Shown in pieces: positions 8,580-16,773 of a stretch of 64,000 nt of DNA (position 1 is the first letter of the stretch; each line of letters starts with the position of its first letter). The position numbers and the translations under genes are program-made. Origin of the DNA: Tolypothrix campylonemoides VB511288 (GTDB taxonomy: Bacteria > Cyanobacteriota > Cyanobacteriia > Cyanobacteriales > Nostocaceae); the NCBI GenBank assembly GCA_000828075.3, contig JXCB02000001.1:271497-335496 (forward strand), in the 5' to 3' direction. The notes under the pieces are model-generated. The model did no database searches and was not told the DNA's origin. It was given only the letters and a program-made list of their open reading frames with translations.

Positions 8580-10757
8580 ATGGAAGGCACGCAAAGTTCT
8601 CCCCAAGCTTCAAACCAAATGTTGTTAGATCTAAGAACTGTATTTGACGTGGGAGGTCTGAAATCTCAGGATGTGTACAGCTCCATGGGTGCATCACCGA
8701 TATCGACTAGGACTGATATTAGCAATGGGCTAATGCAGCCCAGCAACCTCAATCCGTCCTTTGAACCAGCAGTTAAAGACACTACCGTATCCAGTGCGGC
8801 TGAACCTCTTGCTGCGAGTAGTTCTCCCGTCTCTGACTCTGGTAGCAGCGATAGCCTAATCGGCAAATTGAGTGACAATTTTCCCCAAAGCAGAGCTGCC
8901 TCTATTGGATCAGATTCAACTGTGCCCAACTCTGGGCAAACCTACAATACGACTCTGGAAAATCCGATTAATTTTCCAGACGGCTTCATGAAGAGCATCC
9001 TTGACTACGGCGCAAAGCCTAACGATGGCATCGACGATACGGCTGCTATCCAGAAAGCGCTTGACGAGGCGCGGGTCGATGCTAATGGCAACGCCTTATA
9101 TGCACCCGATCAGTACAACGGTCGCCCCAAAGCACTTTACTTCCAAGCTGGTACCTATGACGTGAGCGATACACTCAATTGGGTCGGCTGTAACGTCACC
9201 CTGCAAGGTCAGGGCAGTGGCAAGACCGTCATTCGACTCAAGGATAATGCGTCAGGCTTCAGCAACCCTGCTGCCCCCAAGGCTGTCATTCAAACCCCAG
9301 ATGGCAACATGTCTTTCCGTCAGAACATCTGGAACCTCAGCGTTGACACTGGAAAAAACAACTCTGGTGCCATCGGCATCGACTACATTTCCAACAATGT
9401 AGGCTCAATGCGTGATGTGACAATTAAATCTGGAGACGGCAAAGGTTTTGCAGGTCTGGCGATGGATCGCTCATGGCCTGGTCCCTGTCTAATCAAAAAT
9501 GTCCAAATTGATGGCTTTGATTATGGCATTCGGGTCACCCCAGGCGAGTACGGTCCGACTTTCGAGAACATCACCCTAAACAATCAGCGGGTAGCAGGTA
9601 TTAACAACCACTGGGGCGCACTAGCGATTCGCGGACTGAACAGCACCAACAACGTACCAGTGATTAAGGGAACTCACTGGGCTGGTATGATTACCTTACT
9701 GGACGCCAACTTGCAAGGGGGCGCACCCAACGTTAGCGCCATTGAAACCGAAGGCGAACTCTACGCACGTAATATCACCACCATCGGCTACCAGTCAGCG
9801 ATTAAGTACAAAGGCACGGTGGTTTCTGGCACAACGCAGACTGAATATGCCTCCAATACCTCCCAGTTATTCGACAGTCCGAAAAAGTCTCTCAATTTGC
9901 CAATCAAGGAGACTCCAGAGTACCACGACAACAATATGGACAACTGGGCACGCTTTGATGCTGGGGCATACGGCGATACCAGTAGGTTGCAGTCAGTGCT
10001 CAACTCTGGTAAGTCCACAATCTACTTCCCCTTCGATCACTCTGCATATGAAGGTTCTGTACTACGACAAATGAACGGTGTATACTTCTCCTATAACGAA
10101 ACCGTGGTAACGGTTCCCGCATCGGTCAAGCGCATCATCGGGTTTTCATCGGTGGTCAATGGGGCTGGTGAGGGCAAAAACGGCGGCGGCATTAAGTTTG
10201 TGGTCGAGGGTAATAGTTCAGATCCGCTCATTATCGAGCAGTTCGGCTATGGAGTGAAAGTGGAGCAAAAGTCATCGCGACCGGTAGTGCTTAAGGATGG
10301 GAACTACCAGTACACCTCAAGCCCTGGTGCAGGGGACTTGTTCCTTGAGGACGTAAATATTGAACCCCTTTATATCCAGCCCAATCAGAACGTTTGGGCG
10401 CGACAACTCAATAACGAATACTATCGCGACACCAAGATCATAAATGACGGAGGCAATCTTTGGATTCTAGGACTCAAGACCGAAACCGAGAGCACCGTTA
10501 TTGAATCGCGGAACGGCGCGAAGACTGAGTTACTGGGAGCAGTGATCAATCCAGGGCGAGATTTTACTGCTCAAGAGAAGCTGCGCCCAGCATTCATTAG
10601 CAAGGACTCAAGTACCTCGCTGGTGTATCGCTCAATCGCCTATGATCCAAGTCTCGACTACGATATCCAAATTGAGGAGACGCGCAAAGGGGAGAAGCGT
10701 CAGTTTTTGAGCAGCCAAATATCGCAGCAGGTGCCGCTATTTACAGGGCATTCATAA
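8580..10757 (+). CDS. Right-handed beta-helix (pectate-lyase-3-like) protein
   Basis: A 725-residue protein. Residues 1-135 are Ser/Pro/Asn-rich low complexity with no recognisable signal peptide. A pectate_lyase_3-type start, SILDYGAKPNDGIDDTAAIQ, follows at about residue 140, then YFQAGTYDVSDTL and repeated beta-helix rungs. A second, weaker copy of this start occurs near residue 460 (WARFDAGAYGDTSRLQ ... IYFPF). Such folds are found in polysaccharide lyases, hydrolases, epimerases and phage-type depolymerases, so it may cut or modify the exported glycan. It is paralogous to the gene at 11290. The ATG at 8580 follows AAAAGGAGA. A hairpin terminator candidate follows the stop. It lies opposite in strand to the cluster. 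Enzyme activity is inferred only from the fold. Confidence 0.8.
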   Translation: MEGTQSSPQASNQMLLDLRTVFDVGGLKSQDVYSSMGASPISTRTDISNGLMQPSNLNPSFEPAVKDTTVSSAAEPLAASSSPVSDSGSSDSLIGKLSDNFPQSRAASIGSDSTVPNSGQTYNTTLENPINFPDGFMKSILDYGAKPNDGIDDTAAIQKALDEARVDANGNALYAPDQYNGRPKALYFQAGTYDVSDTLNWVGCNVTLQGQGSGKTVIRLKDNASGFSNPAAPKAVIQTPDGNMSFRQNIWNLSVDTGKNNSGAIGIDYISNNVGSMRDVTIKSGDGKGFAGLAMDRSWPGPCLIKNVQIDGFDYGIRVTPGEYGPTFENITLNNQRVAGINNHWGALAIRGLNSTNNVPVIKGTHWAGMITLLDANLQGGAPNVSAIETEGELYARNITTIGYQSAIKYKGTVVSGTTQTEYASNTSQLFDSPKKSLNLPIKETPEYHDNNMDNWARFDAGAYGDTSRLQSVLNSGKSTIYFPFDHSAYEGSVLRQMNGVYFSYNETVVTVPASVKRIIGFSSVVNGAGEGKNGGGIKFVVEGNSSDPLIIEQFGYGVKVEQKSSRPVVLKDGNYQYTSSPGAGDLFLEDVNIEPLYIQPNQNVWARQLNNEYYRDTKIINDGGNLWILGLKTETESTVIESRNGAKTELLGAVINPGRDFTAQEKLRPAFISKDSSTSLVYRSIAYDPSLDYDIQIEETRKGEKRQFLSSQISQQVPLFTGHS

Positions 10758-10821
10758 GAACCAGCCAACACTTGTTCAGCCAGAGTTGGTTGTCCGAAAT
10801 CTTGGGTTTCAGTAGCATAAG

Positions 10822-10856
10822 AGAGTAGCTCCGCTTTAGTAGTGGAGCTAGCCTTT
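10822..10856 (+). terminator. Hairpin after first beta-helix gene
   Basis: TAGCTCCGC and GTGGAGCTA (9 bp with one G-U pair) form a stem at 10826-10850, followed by a weak GCCTTTAT tail, 65 bp after the stop codon. The block 10822-10854 matches the reverse complement of the hairpin after the second beta-helix gene (13299-13331) at 29 of 33 positions, so it may also be a mobile palindrome. Confidence 0.6.
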
Positions 10857-10877
10857 ATCTGATGTTATTTGTCATTC

Positions 10878-11035
10878 CTACATAGACGCTATCTCTTTGT
10901 CAAATACAGCACGTGCTCGAACCACTGCTTGATCCATTTCGTAGCATTTGTCATCTGCAAGTCGTCCTGCAAACAGTACTGTATCGTACCGTTAAGTTTC
11001 TCTACTTCTTTAAGGTAAAACTCTGAAGCAGCCTT
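10878..11035 (-). pseudogene. glf: Decayed 3' fragment of UDP-galactopyranose mutase
   Basis: Reading the minus strand gives EFYLKEVEKLNGT, then after a frameshift LFAGRLADDKCYEMDQAVVRA...FDKEIASM and a TAG at 10878-10880. This matches the C-terminus of the intact glf at 15579-16700 (YLKEIEKLNGSVVFAGRLADYKYYDMDQAVLRALG). Only about 50 codons remain, with one frameshift and no upstream part. It has the same orientation as the intact gene. It is probably the relic of a duplicated or displaced glf, left when the beta-helix genes entered or were rearranged. Confidence 0.85.
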
Positions 11036-11289
11036 GGTTCATGTAGCTACACCCTTTAGGGTGACGGCTACTGTTAAGCGAGAAGTATTGGGTAGTTAAG
11101 TATCCGTGTTCTCACTCAATTCTACTTTAAATATTAGAAGAGTCTGGATGATTACCAAGAGATTTGTATATATATTATGTAAATCCTTTGTAAAATCTGG
11201 TCCTACAGATTAGGTGTAATGACCAACTTGTAACGGAAGCGAGGATATTCCTCAAGGGCTAACCGCCTTCAAGCGATCGCAGGGCTTCA
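11036..11289 (+). promoter_or_regulatory. Upstream region of second beta-helix gene
   Basis: This region contains TAGAAGAGTCTGGATGATTA followed by TTATGTAAATCCTTTGTAAAATC and CCTACAGATTAGGTGTAA (11135-11220). This parallels TAGAAGAATCCGGATTAAT, TTATGTAATTTTT, TTTTGTAAAGTC and GTGTTACAG upstream of the first beta-helix gene. The shared order suggests the promoter was duplicated with the gene. A CACCCTTTAGGGTG palindrome (about 11050-11063) and a HIP1 octamer (GCGATCGC near 11273) are also present. Promoter function is inferred. Confidence 0.4.
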
Positions 11290-13272
11290 GTGAGTAAAAA
11301 TATGCAGAGAAAATCTTATTGTTCGTTCGCTGGTATTACATGGAGATTTGGCATCGCTTGTCTTGTTCTTCTTACGTCTTGCTTCTTCTTCTTTAAATGT
11401 GCGAACTCCGTCACCGGCGATAAATTCTTCCCAAAAGCCATCGTTGCCAATGTTAAAACTCAGTACGGAGCCAAAGGCGACGGAGTCACTGACGACACTA
11501 AGGCGATTCGTAAAGCCATCCAGGAAAACCGCGGCACGCCCATCTACTTTCCTCCTGGTACTTACCTCGTCAGCGATCGCCTTGAGTATAGGGATGTCAA
11601 GGGACAATTCCAGGCGTTCACGTGGATTCAGGGTCAGAATCGGACTACCACGACTATTCGCTTGAAGAACAATGCCCCTGGTTACGCTGATCCCACCCAT
11701 CCGAAAGCAGTGGTATATGCAGCATCGTCAAATGATGGAAACCCGGCAGGCAAGGAATACTGGGAAAGAGGTGAAGGAAACCAGGCATTTGCAAACTATG
11801 TCGAGGACATCACAATCGATACCGGGAATAACCGTGGAGCGATCGCGCTTGACTACCTTGCGAGCAACCTCGGCGCTGTCCGCAACGTGACCCTGCGTGG
11901 CAAAGGGGTTGTTGGGCTTGACATGAGTCGAGGCTTAATGGGTCCCGCTTTGATCAAGAACCTTCTCGTCAAAGGCTTTGACTACGGCATCCGGGTCTAT
12001 TCGGGAGCAAGCTACGGCGTGACGCTTGAACACATTAAGCTTCACAACCAACGTAAGGTCGGGATCGAGAACCAAGACAACGTCCTTGCAATACGAGACC
12101 TCTCAAGCACCAACAGCGTCCCCGCAGTTCGCAACAACACCGTCGTTGGCTTGATTGCGCTTGTTGACGGCAACCTCCAAGGTGGCAACTCCTCGGTAAG
12201 CGCGATTGAGAACAACAACGACGGTCGTCTCTTCGTCCGAAATGTTCGGACGTCCGGGTATCGATCCGCTATCAAGCACAACGGTCAGGTGGTCAAAAAG
12301 ACGACGGTGAGCGAGTACACATCGAGCACTCCGTTTACGCTCTTCCCCAACTCACCCAAGACCTCGCTCAACCTTCCTGTCGAGGAGCCGCCGACCTACC
12401 ACGACAACAACCTGTCGAACTGGGCGAACGTCGAGGATTTCGGCGCACGAAAATGGGCGGACAACAATAAAGTTGACAGCACGGATGCGTTTCAGAAGGC
12501 GCTCGACTCAGGCAAGTCCACTATATACATCCCGAACGGTATGTACTCCATACGAGGCACGTTATATGTAAGGAAGAATGTGCGGAGAATTATCGGGATC
12601 AACGCCACGCTTGCTCCAACCGGGGAGGCGTTTGGGAAAAAAGACAACCCGCAGCCGCTATTGCGCATCCAGAAGGGAGCGCCTCAAGCCGTGACAATCG
12701 AGCATATCTGGATCAATGACCCCTCGAACTCTCCTCACCCCGGATTCATAGGGTTCGAGCAGGCGACGTCCCGAACGCTCTTCCTCAAGGATATCCAATG
12801 CAGCACGTCGTCTTCCAAGTACACGTTCCGCAACACCAAAGGCGCGGGCAAGCTCTTTATTGAGGATGTAACCGCTATCGGGTGGCAGTTCGAGCATCCA
12901 CAACAAGTGTGGGCACGTCAGTTCGATCCTGAAGGTAGTGTAAGGAGGGTCTTCAATAACGGCGGAGCGCTCTGGATATTAGGATTCAAGACTGAAGGAT
13001 ACCTTAACACGATCATCCACACGACAGGAAGGGGCGCGACTGAACTTCTCGGAGGGGCTCTTTACTACAATGTAAACGTCTCACCGAATGACGTGGCGTT
13101 CATCAACAACAACTCGCGCGTCTCGCTCTCCTACGGGACGGTAGGTTTCGGAGTTACCCAGAGCAAAATTCACGTTCGAGAGACTCGTGGTTCCAAAACT
13201 CGCGACCTCATCCAAGACAAACTCCTCTGGCGCGGTGAAGGACGAGCGGTGCCGCTCTACGTCGGTCGATAA
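11290..13272 (+). CDS. Exported beta-helix (pectate-lyase-3-like) protein
   Basis: A 660-residue paralogue of the 725-residue protein at 8580. A hydrophobic segment (about residues 15-36, FGIACLVLLTSCFFFF) contains LTSC, which fits a lipobox, so it may be a lipoprotein or membrane-anchored. Then come VKTQYGAKGDGVTDDTKAI and YFPPGTYLVSDRL, the pectate_lyase_3 start, with a second copy near residue 385 (VEDFGARKWADNNKVDSTDA ... TIYIPNGMYSI). Shared blocks with the paralogue include YHDNN, GYRSAIK/GYQSAIK and LWILGFKTE. It probably acts on a surface polysaccharide. The start is GTG at 11290 (AGGG before it) or ATG at 11302. The 3' two thirds use GC-richer codons than neighbouring genes, suggesting transfer. 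Confidence 0.8.
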   Translation: MSKNMQRKSYCSFAGITWRFGIACLVLLTSCFFFFKCANSVTGDKFFPKAIVANVKTQYGAKGDGVTDDTKAIRKAIQENRGTPIYFPPGTYLVSDRLEYRDVKGQFQAFTWIQGQNRTTTTIRLKNNAPGYADPTHPKAVVYAASSNDGNPAGKEYWERGEGNQAFANYVEDITIDTGNNRGAIALDYLASNLGAVRNVTLRGKGVVGLDMSRGLMGPALIKNLLVKGFDYGIRVYSGASYGVTLEHIKLHNQRKVGIENQDNVLAIRDLSSTNSVPAVRNNTVVGLIALVDGNLQGGNSSVSAIENNNDGRLFVRNVRTSGYRSAIKHNGQVVKKTTVSEYTSSTPFTLFPNSPKTSLNLPVEEPPTYHDNNLSNWANVEDFGARKWADNNKVDSTDAFQKALDSGKSTIYIPNGMYSIRGTLYVRKNVRRIIGINATLAPTGEAFGKKDNPQPLLRIQKGAPQAVTIEHIWINDPSNSPHPGFIGFEQATSRTLFLKDIQCSTSSSKYTFRNTKGAGKLFIEDVTAIGWQFEHPQQVWARQFDPEGSVRRVFNNGGALWILGFKTEGYLNTIIHTTGRGATELLGGALYYNVNVSPNDVAFINNNSRVSLSYGTVGFGVTQSKIHVRETRGSKTRDLIQDKLLWRGEGRAVPLYVGR

Positions 13273-13298
13273 AAAACATCACCCGTCAGTAATATTAA

Positions 13299-13331
13299 AG
13301 AGTAGTTCCACTACCAAAGCGGAGCTACTCT
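13299..13331 (+). terminator. Hairpin after second beta-helix gene
   Basis: AGAGTAGTTCC and GGAGCTACTCT form an 11-bp stem (one G-U) with an 11-nt loop, 26 bp after the stop codon. It is followed by TAATTAATTAG and not a clean T-run. It is the inverted counterpart of the hairpin at 10822-10856. Confidence 0.6.
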
Positions 13332-13468
13332 AATTAATTAGCACTCATTGTGCCAGTTGAGTTGCAATCGTTCCCGTAGCACACAAGCATCAATATTCAG
13401 CCCCGAAACCAGCTAATCCACTTTCATGCTGCTTCTTTTTGCTTAACGTAATTTGGATTTTGAAACTA

Positions 13469-15298
13469 CTACTTATTAGGTTCAAGGTAATCCTGCCAAA
13501 AATGTATTGAGGTCAACTCGTTTCCGTAATTTTTCCATTTTGCGGTTACACTTGACCATCTAAGACAACTTATAAGAGCATATTTCAACCATAAAAATAA
13601 AAGCTTAATTCCAGTTAAATTATCCAGTTCATTTTGATAAGAGTTGGAATTTTTTTCTAATATATAAACAATTCTTTTTTTAGCAAAACCTTTACATAAA
13701 GAGTCACGCTCTTTTGAACCATAGCGAATAGTTGCACTTTCATTTTTGATTAAAAAACTTGGTAAAAAATGACCATTAAGCGTCAATAAAGTAAGTAATA
13801 TTTTAAATTTTCCTGCTCTAGTAATATGATATTTTTCACTATTTGATACAGGATTTGCCACTATAGCTTGGCTGTGATGAATTTTACTATATTTCACAAT
13901 GTCAGAATGTAACTTTTCTGGATCATTACTTTTGATAAAATCTGGACCACGCATATAATCCTCAAAACCTTTGATAGTTAAAATGGCGGAGTTATAATCA
14001 AATAACAATAAATCAATAATTATATTTTTTGTCAAACTTAATACTGCATCCAAATATCTTAATGACCCATAAATAGAATCAGTTATTAAGAGATTACGAC
14101 AGGCGTAGTAAACATCCCAAACAGCTTTTTTAGCATAAAATGGTTCATGCCACACGGCTAAAGATGGAAAAGCTACTATTGCATTACCTAGATGTTTTTT
14201 GACTCTTAAACCAAACTCTACGTCATCTCCTTTGATGAAAAATGGCATTGGTAATCCAATATTTTCAACAACTTCTTTAGAAAAACAGAAAAACCAAAAG
14301 GCGCCATAGTCTACGTTATTTTCCTGCAAAAGTAAGTTAAGGGAGGTGGGGTTTCGTAAATCAAGATTATTATTTAAAAGAGTGAGTTTGAATGGGCGAC
14401 ATTCTTTGAGGTTTCCTTGACTGTCAAATCGTTTGTTATATAATGCTCCTGCTTCATACAACATATGCTTTTCGTACAAATCTAGCATACTGCCTGCAAT
14501 GGCAAAATCCTGTTTGGCATACTCATATAAAGAAAAAAGCCTGTAGATAGATTCAGTATCCAACTCTATATCATCATCCATGAACAAAAAGTGGCTATAA
14601 ACGTCTTCCTGCAAAGCCTGGATAAGCCCGCGAGTAAAGCCACCGCTTCCTCCTACATTCCTATTAGAAATTAGTTCAAATTTTTGATTTGGAAAATCAT
14701 CCTTTTTTAAGGTTTTACCATTGTCAACAACAAAAATCTTGAGCTTTTTGCCATGTAGGACATTATCATTGAGGATGGCATTTACTGTCTTCTTAATGTA
14801 CGCTTCTTTCCTAAATGTGCAGCTGATGATACCTAAAGATACTTCTCTAACTGGATTTTGCTCTGTTGCAATGTATCCCTCCGTAAAGCAACCCTGATCA
14901 CTCAAGCACATGATTTCAAGGTAAACTCTACCAGCATCCTCACGCCGCCAAGAATCGGGAAGTACAATTTTTATAGGCTCTTCTAGTTTGCAGTTCTCGA
15001 AATTCTTATTGTAAATAAGCTCGCTGTTATCTTGCCCATAACGCTCTCTGTAGAGACCAACTTGAAAATCACCCTCAAGCTTTAATAGGTAATACACAGA
15101 TTCAAGCTTTGTGTATTTGGCGTAGAATTTTTCATAAAAGGAATTAAAATAGGTATTCAAACACAGCACAGCATTCTTGTTGAGGGTAATACGCACGTCT
15201 TCTTTACAAAAGTTCAGGAATGCACCCTCGCTACATTTGATATACAAGTCAGAGGTTTCAGGTGTAGAGGGAAATTGAATTCTGCTGATTACGTTCAT
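13469..15298 (-). CDS. GlfT2-like galactofuranosyltransferase (GT2)
   Basis: A 609-residue GT2 with a GlfT-like layout. An N-terminal beta-rich domain (1-150) precedes the GT-A core, which starts at about 155 (VSLGIISCTFRKEAYIKKTV). NVGGSGGFTRG is near 210-220 and the DDD metal motif FLFMDDDIEL near 238-247. FFIKGDDVEFGLRVKK with WHEPFYAKKAVWDVYYACRN is near 345-395. This matches the catalytic D-x-E and WHxxxxxK...YYxxRN pattern of mycobacterial and enterobacterial galactofuranosyltransferases. The adjacent glf gene supplies UDP-Galf, supporting the call. The start has AGGAA 5 nt before the ATG. Codons are AT-richer than in many neighbours. Confidence 0.85.
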   Translation of the reverse strand: MNVISRIQFPSTPETSDLYIKCSEGAFLNFCKEDVRITLNKNAVLCLNTYFNSFYEKFYAKYTKLESVYYLLKLEGDFQVGLYRERYGQDNSELIYNKNFENCKLEEPIKIVLPDSWRREDAGRVYLEIMCLSDQGCFTEGYIATEQNPVREVSLGIISCTFRKEAYIKKTVNAILNDNVLHGKKLKIFVVDNGKTLKKDDFPNQKFELISNRNVGGSGGFTRGLIQALQEDVYSHFLFMDDDIELDTESIYRLFSLYEYAKQDFAIAGSMLDLYEKHMLYEAGALYNKRFDSQGNLKECRPFKLTLLNNNLDLRNPTSLNLLLQENNVDYGAFWFFCFSKEVVENIGLPMPFFIKGDDVEFGLRVKKHLGNAIVAFPSLAVWHEPFYAKKAVWDVYYACRNLLITDSIYGSLRYLDAVLSLTKNIIIDLLLFDYNSAILTIKGFEDYMRGPDFIKSNDPEKLHSDIVKYSKIHHSQAIVANPVSNSEKYHITRAGKFKILLTLLTLNGHFLPSFLIKNESATIRYGSKERDSLCKGFAKKRIVYILEKNSNSYQNELDNLTGIKLLFLWLKYALISCLRWSSVTAKWKNYGNELTSIHFWQDYLEPNK

Positions 15299-15478
15299 TG
15301 AATTCCTGCCTAATTCATACTTATCTTGTGGTATATGTTTAGATGCAGCGCCTAAATTTAATAGAGTTTTGACTCAGGTATTTGCTCTTGTTAACTGACA
15401 AATCTTTTTCTCAAAAATATAAGCCTCATACCTTGCTACCTCAGATGTTACAGCAGATTGCAAGTTAATGCAGTACAC

Positions 15479-15521
15479 CCCTCCCTAACCCTCCCCTTTG
15501 GAAGGGGAGGGTTAGGGAGGG
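15479..15521. repeat. 20-bp perfect GC-rich palindrome
   Basis: A perfect 20-bp stem (CCCTCCCTAACCCTCCCCTT and its complement) with a 3-nt loop lies between glf and the galactofuranosyltransferase gene. The sequence type is a dispersed cyanobacterial palindrome. A similar core occurs inside the MITE at 39440-39569. In RNA it could act as a stabiliser or attenuator between the two genes. Confidence 0.8.
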
Positions 15522-15578
15522 TGGGGTAGTGTACCTCACTTAGATGAAAAGCCCTGTATTTGTGGTTGCCAGTGGTAT

Positions 15579-16700
15579 TTACTGTCTTATTTCTTTTTCA
15601 AACAAGCCCAAGGCCCGTAGCACCGCTTGATCCATGTCGTAGTATTTGTAATCTGCAAGTCGTCCTGCAAACACTACTGAACCGTTGAGTTTTTCTATTT
15701 CTTTGAGGTAAAGTTCTAGACGCTCACGGTTCTCCTCATTGAGGATGGGGTAATAGGGATCATTTTTCCCTGGTACATAAGCCTGGGGATATTCCATCAC
15801 CAAAGTGGTTTTGGCTGAGGTTTGTCCTGACAGGTATTTCTGTTCGGTAATGCGGGTGATGTCGTAGTCGTTGGGGTAGTTGACTGTACCTACCTCTTGA
15901 TAGCACTCTTGGTCTAACGTCTCAAATTGAAAACGCAGGCTGCGGTAGGGCAATTCGCCATACATATAATCGAAGAAAGTATCAATTGGTCCGGTGCAAA
16001 GTATCCGGTTAAACTTAACCTCGTTGATAATCTCGCGATAATCTGTGTTCAGCAGTACTTTAATGTTGGGGTGAGCCAGCATTTTGCGGAACATTTCAGT
16101 GTAGCCAAGCTTGGGCATAGCTTGGTACGGGTCTTGAAAGTAACGGTTATCCCGACTGATATATACTGGAACGCGTCCTGTGACTCCCCGATCTAGTTCC
16201 TCTGGTTTCACACCCCACTGCTTCATGGTGTAGCGGAGGAAAACATTTTCATAAATGTAATCAGCTAGAAAGGTAAGGTCACCACTAGCACTCTCACGTA
16301 GTTTTAAGATGGGTACTTTAACCCCAAAACCAAAGTTTTCTAGCAGTAAATTCTCCAGCTTCTCTGCATATTTTGGAGGAAAAAGGGCATAGAGGGAATT
16401 GAGATTAAAGGGGATGGGTACTTTCTTGCCTTCTACCACTCCCAACACATGGTGATAGTAATGTCTCCACTCAGTAAATTGCGAGAGATAATCCCAAACT
16501 TTTTTGGATTTGGTGTGAAAGATGTGGGGTCCATATTTATGAACCAAGATGCCATGCTCGTTGTAGTAATCGTAGGCATTACCGCCGATGTGATCCCGTT
16601 TTTCTACAATCAGCACTCTTTGCCCAAGCTCATTAGCAACTCGCTCCGCTATGACGCAGGCAGAATATCCAGCGCCTATAATTAACCAATCAAATTTCAT
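15579..16700 (-). CDS. glf: UDP-galactopyranose mutase
   Basis: A flavoenzyme that interconverts UDP-Galp and UDP-Galf. The 373 residues match the family length. The N-terminal FAD-binding motif is WLIIGAGYSACVIAERVA (5-22), followed by VEKRDHIGGNAYDYYNEHGI and the conserved VHKYGPHIFHT (53-63). It also shows YTMKQWGVKPEELD, RDNRYFQDPYQAMPKLGYTEM, the arginine in VFAGRLADYKYYDMDQAV near the end, and the usual Tyr residues. AAGGA lies before the ATG at 16700. It sits directly upstream of the GlfT2-like gene and so provides its donor. A decayed 3' copy lies at 10878-11035. Confidence 0.97.
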   Translation of the reverse strand: MKFDWLIIGAGYSACVIAERVANELGQRVLIVEKRDHIGGNAYDYYNEHGILVHKYGPHIFHTKSKKVWDYLSQFTEWRHYYHHVLGVVEGKKVPIPFNLNSLYALFPPKYAEKLENLLLENFGFGVKVPILKLRESASGDLTFLADYIYENVFLRYTMKQWGVKPEELDRGVTGRVPVYISRDNRYFQDPYQAMPKLGYTEMFRKMLAHPNIKVLLNTDYREIINEVKFNRILCTGPIDTFFDYMYGELPYRSLRFQFETLDQECYQEVGTVNYPNDYDITRITEQKYLSGQTSAKTTLVMEYPQAYVPGKNDPYYPILNEENRERLELYLKEIEKLNGSVVFAGRLADYKYYDMDQAVLRALGLFEKEIRQ

Positions 16701-16773
16701 GTGATTTTTCCTTTCTAGAGAACTAGGTCAAGATTCCACCAAGTAATAATGAAGACGACAGTACAAGCCGATG

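Noticed and set aside
11287-11700. 137-codon minus-strand frame
   Set aside because: Antisense shadow of the second beta-helix gene.
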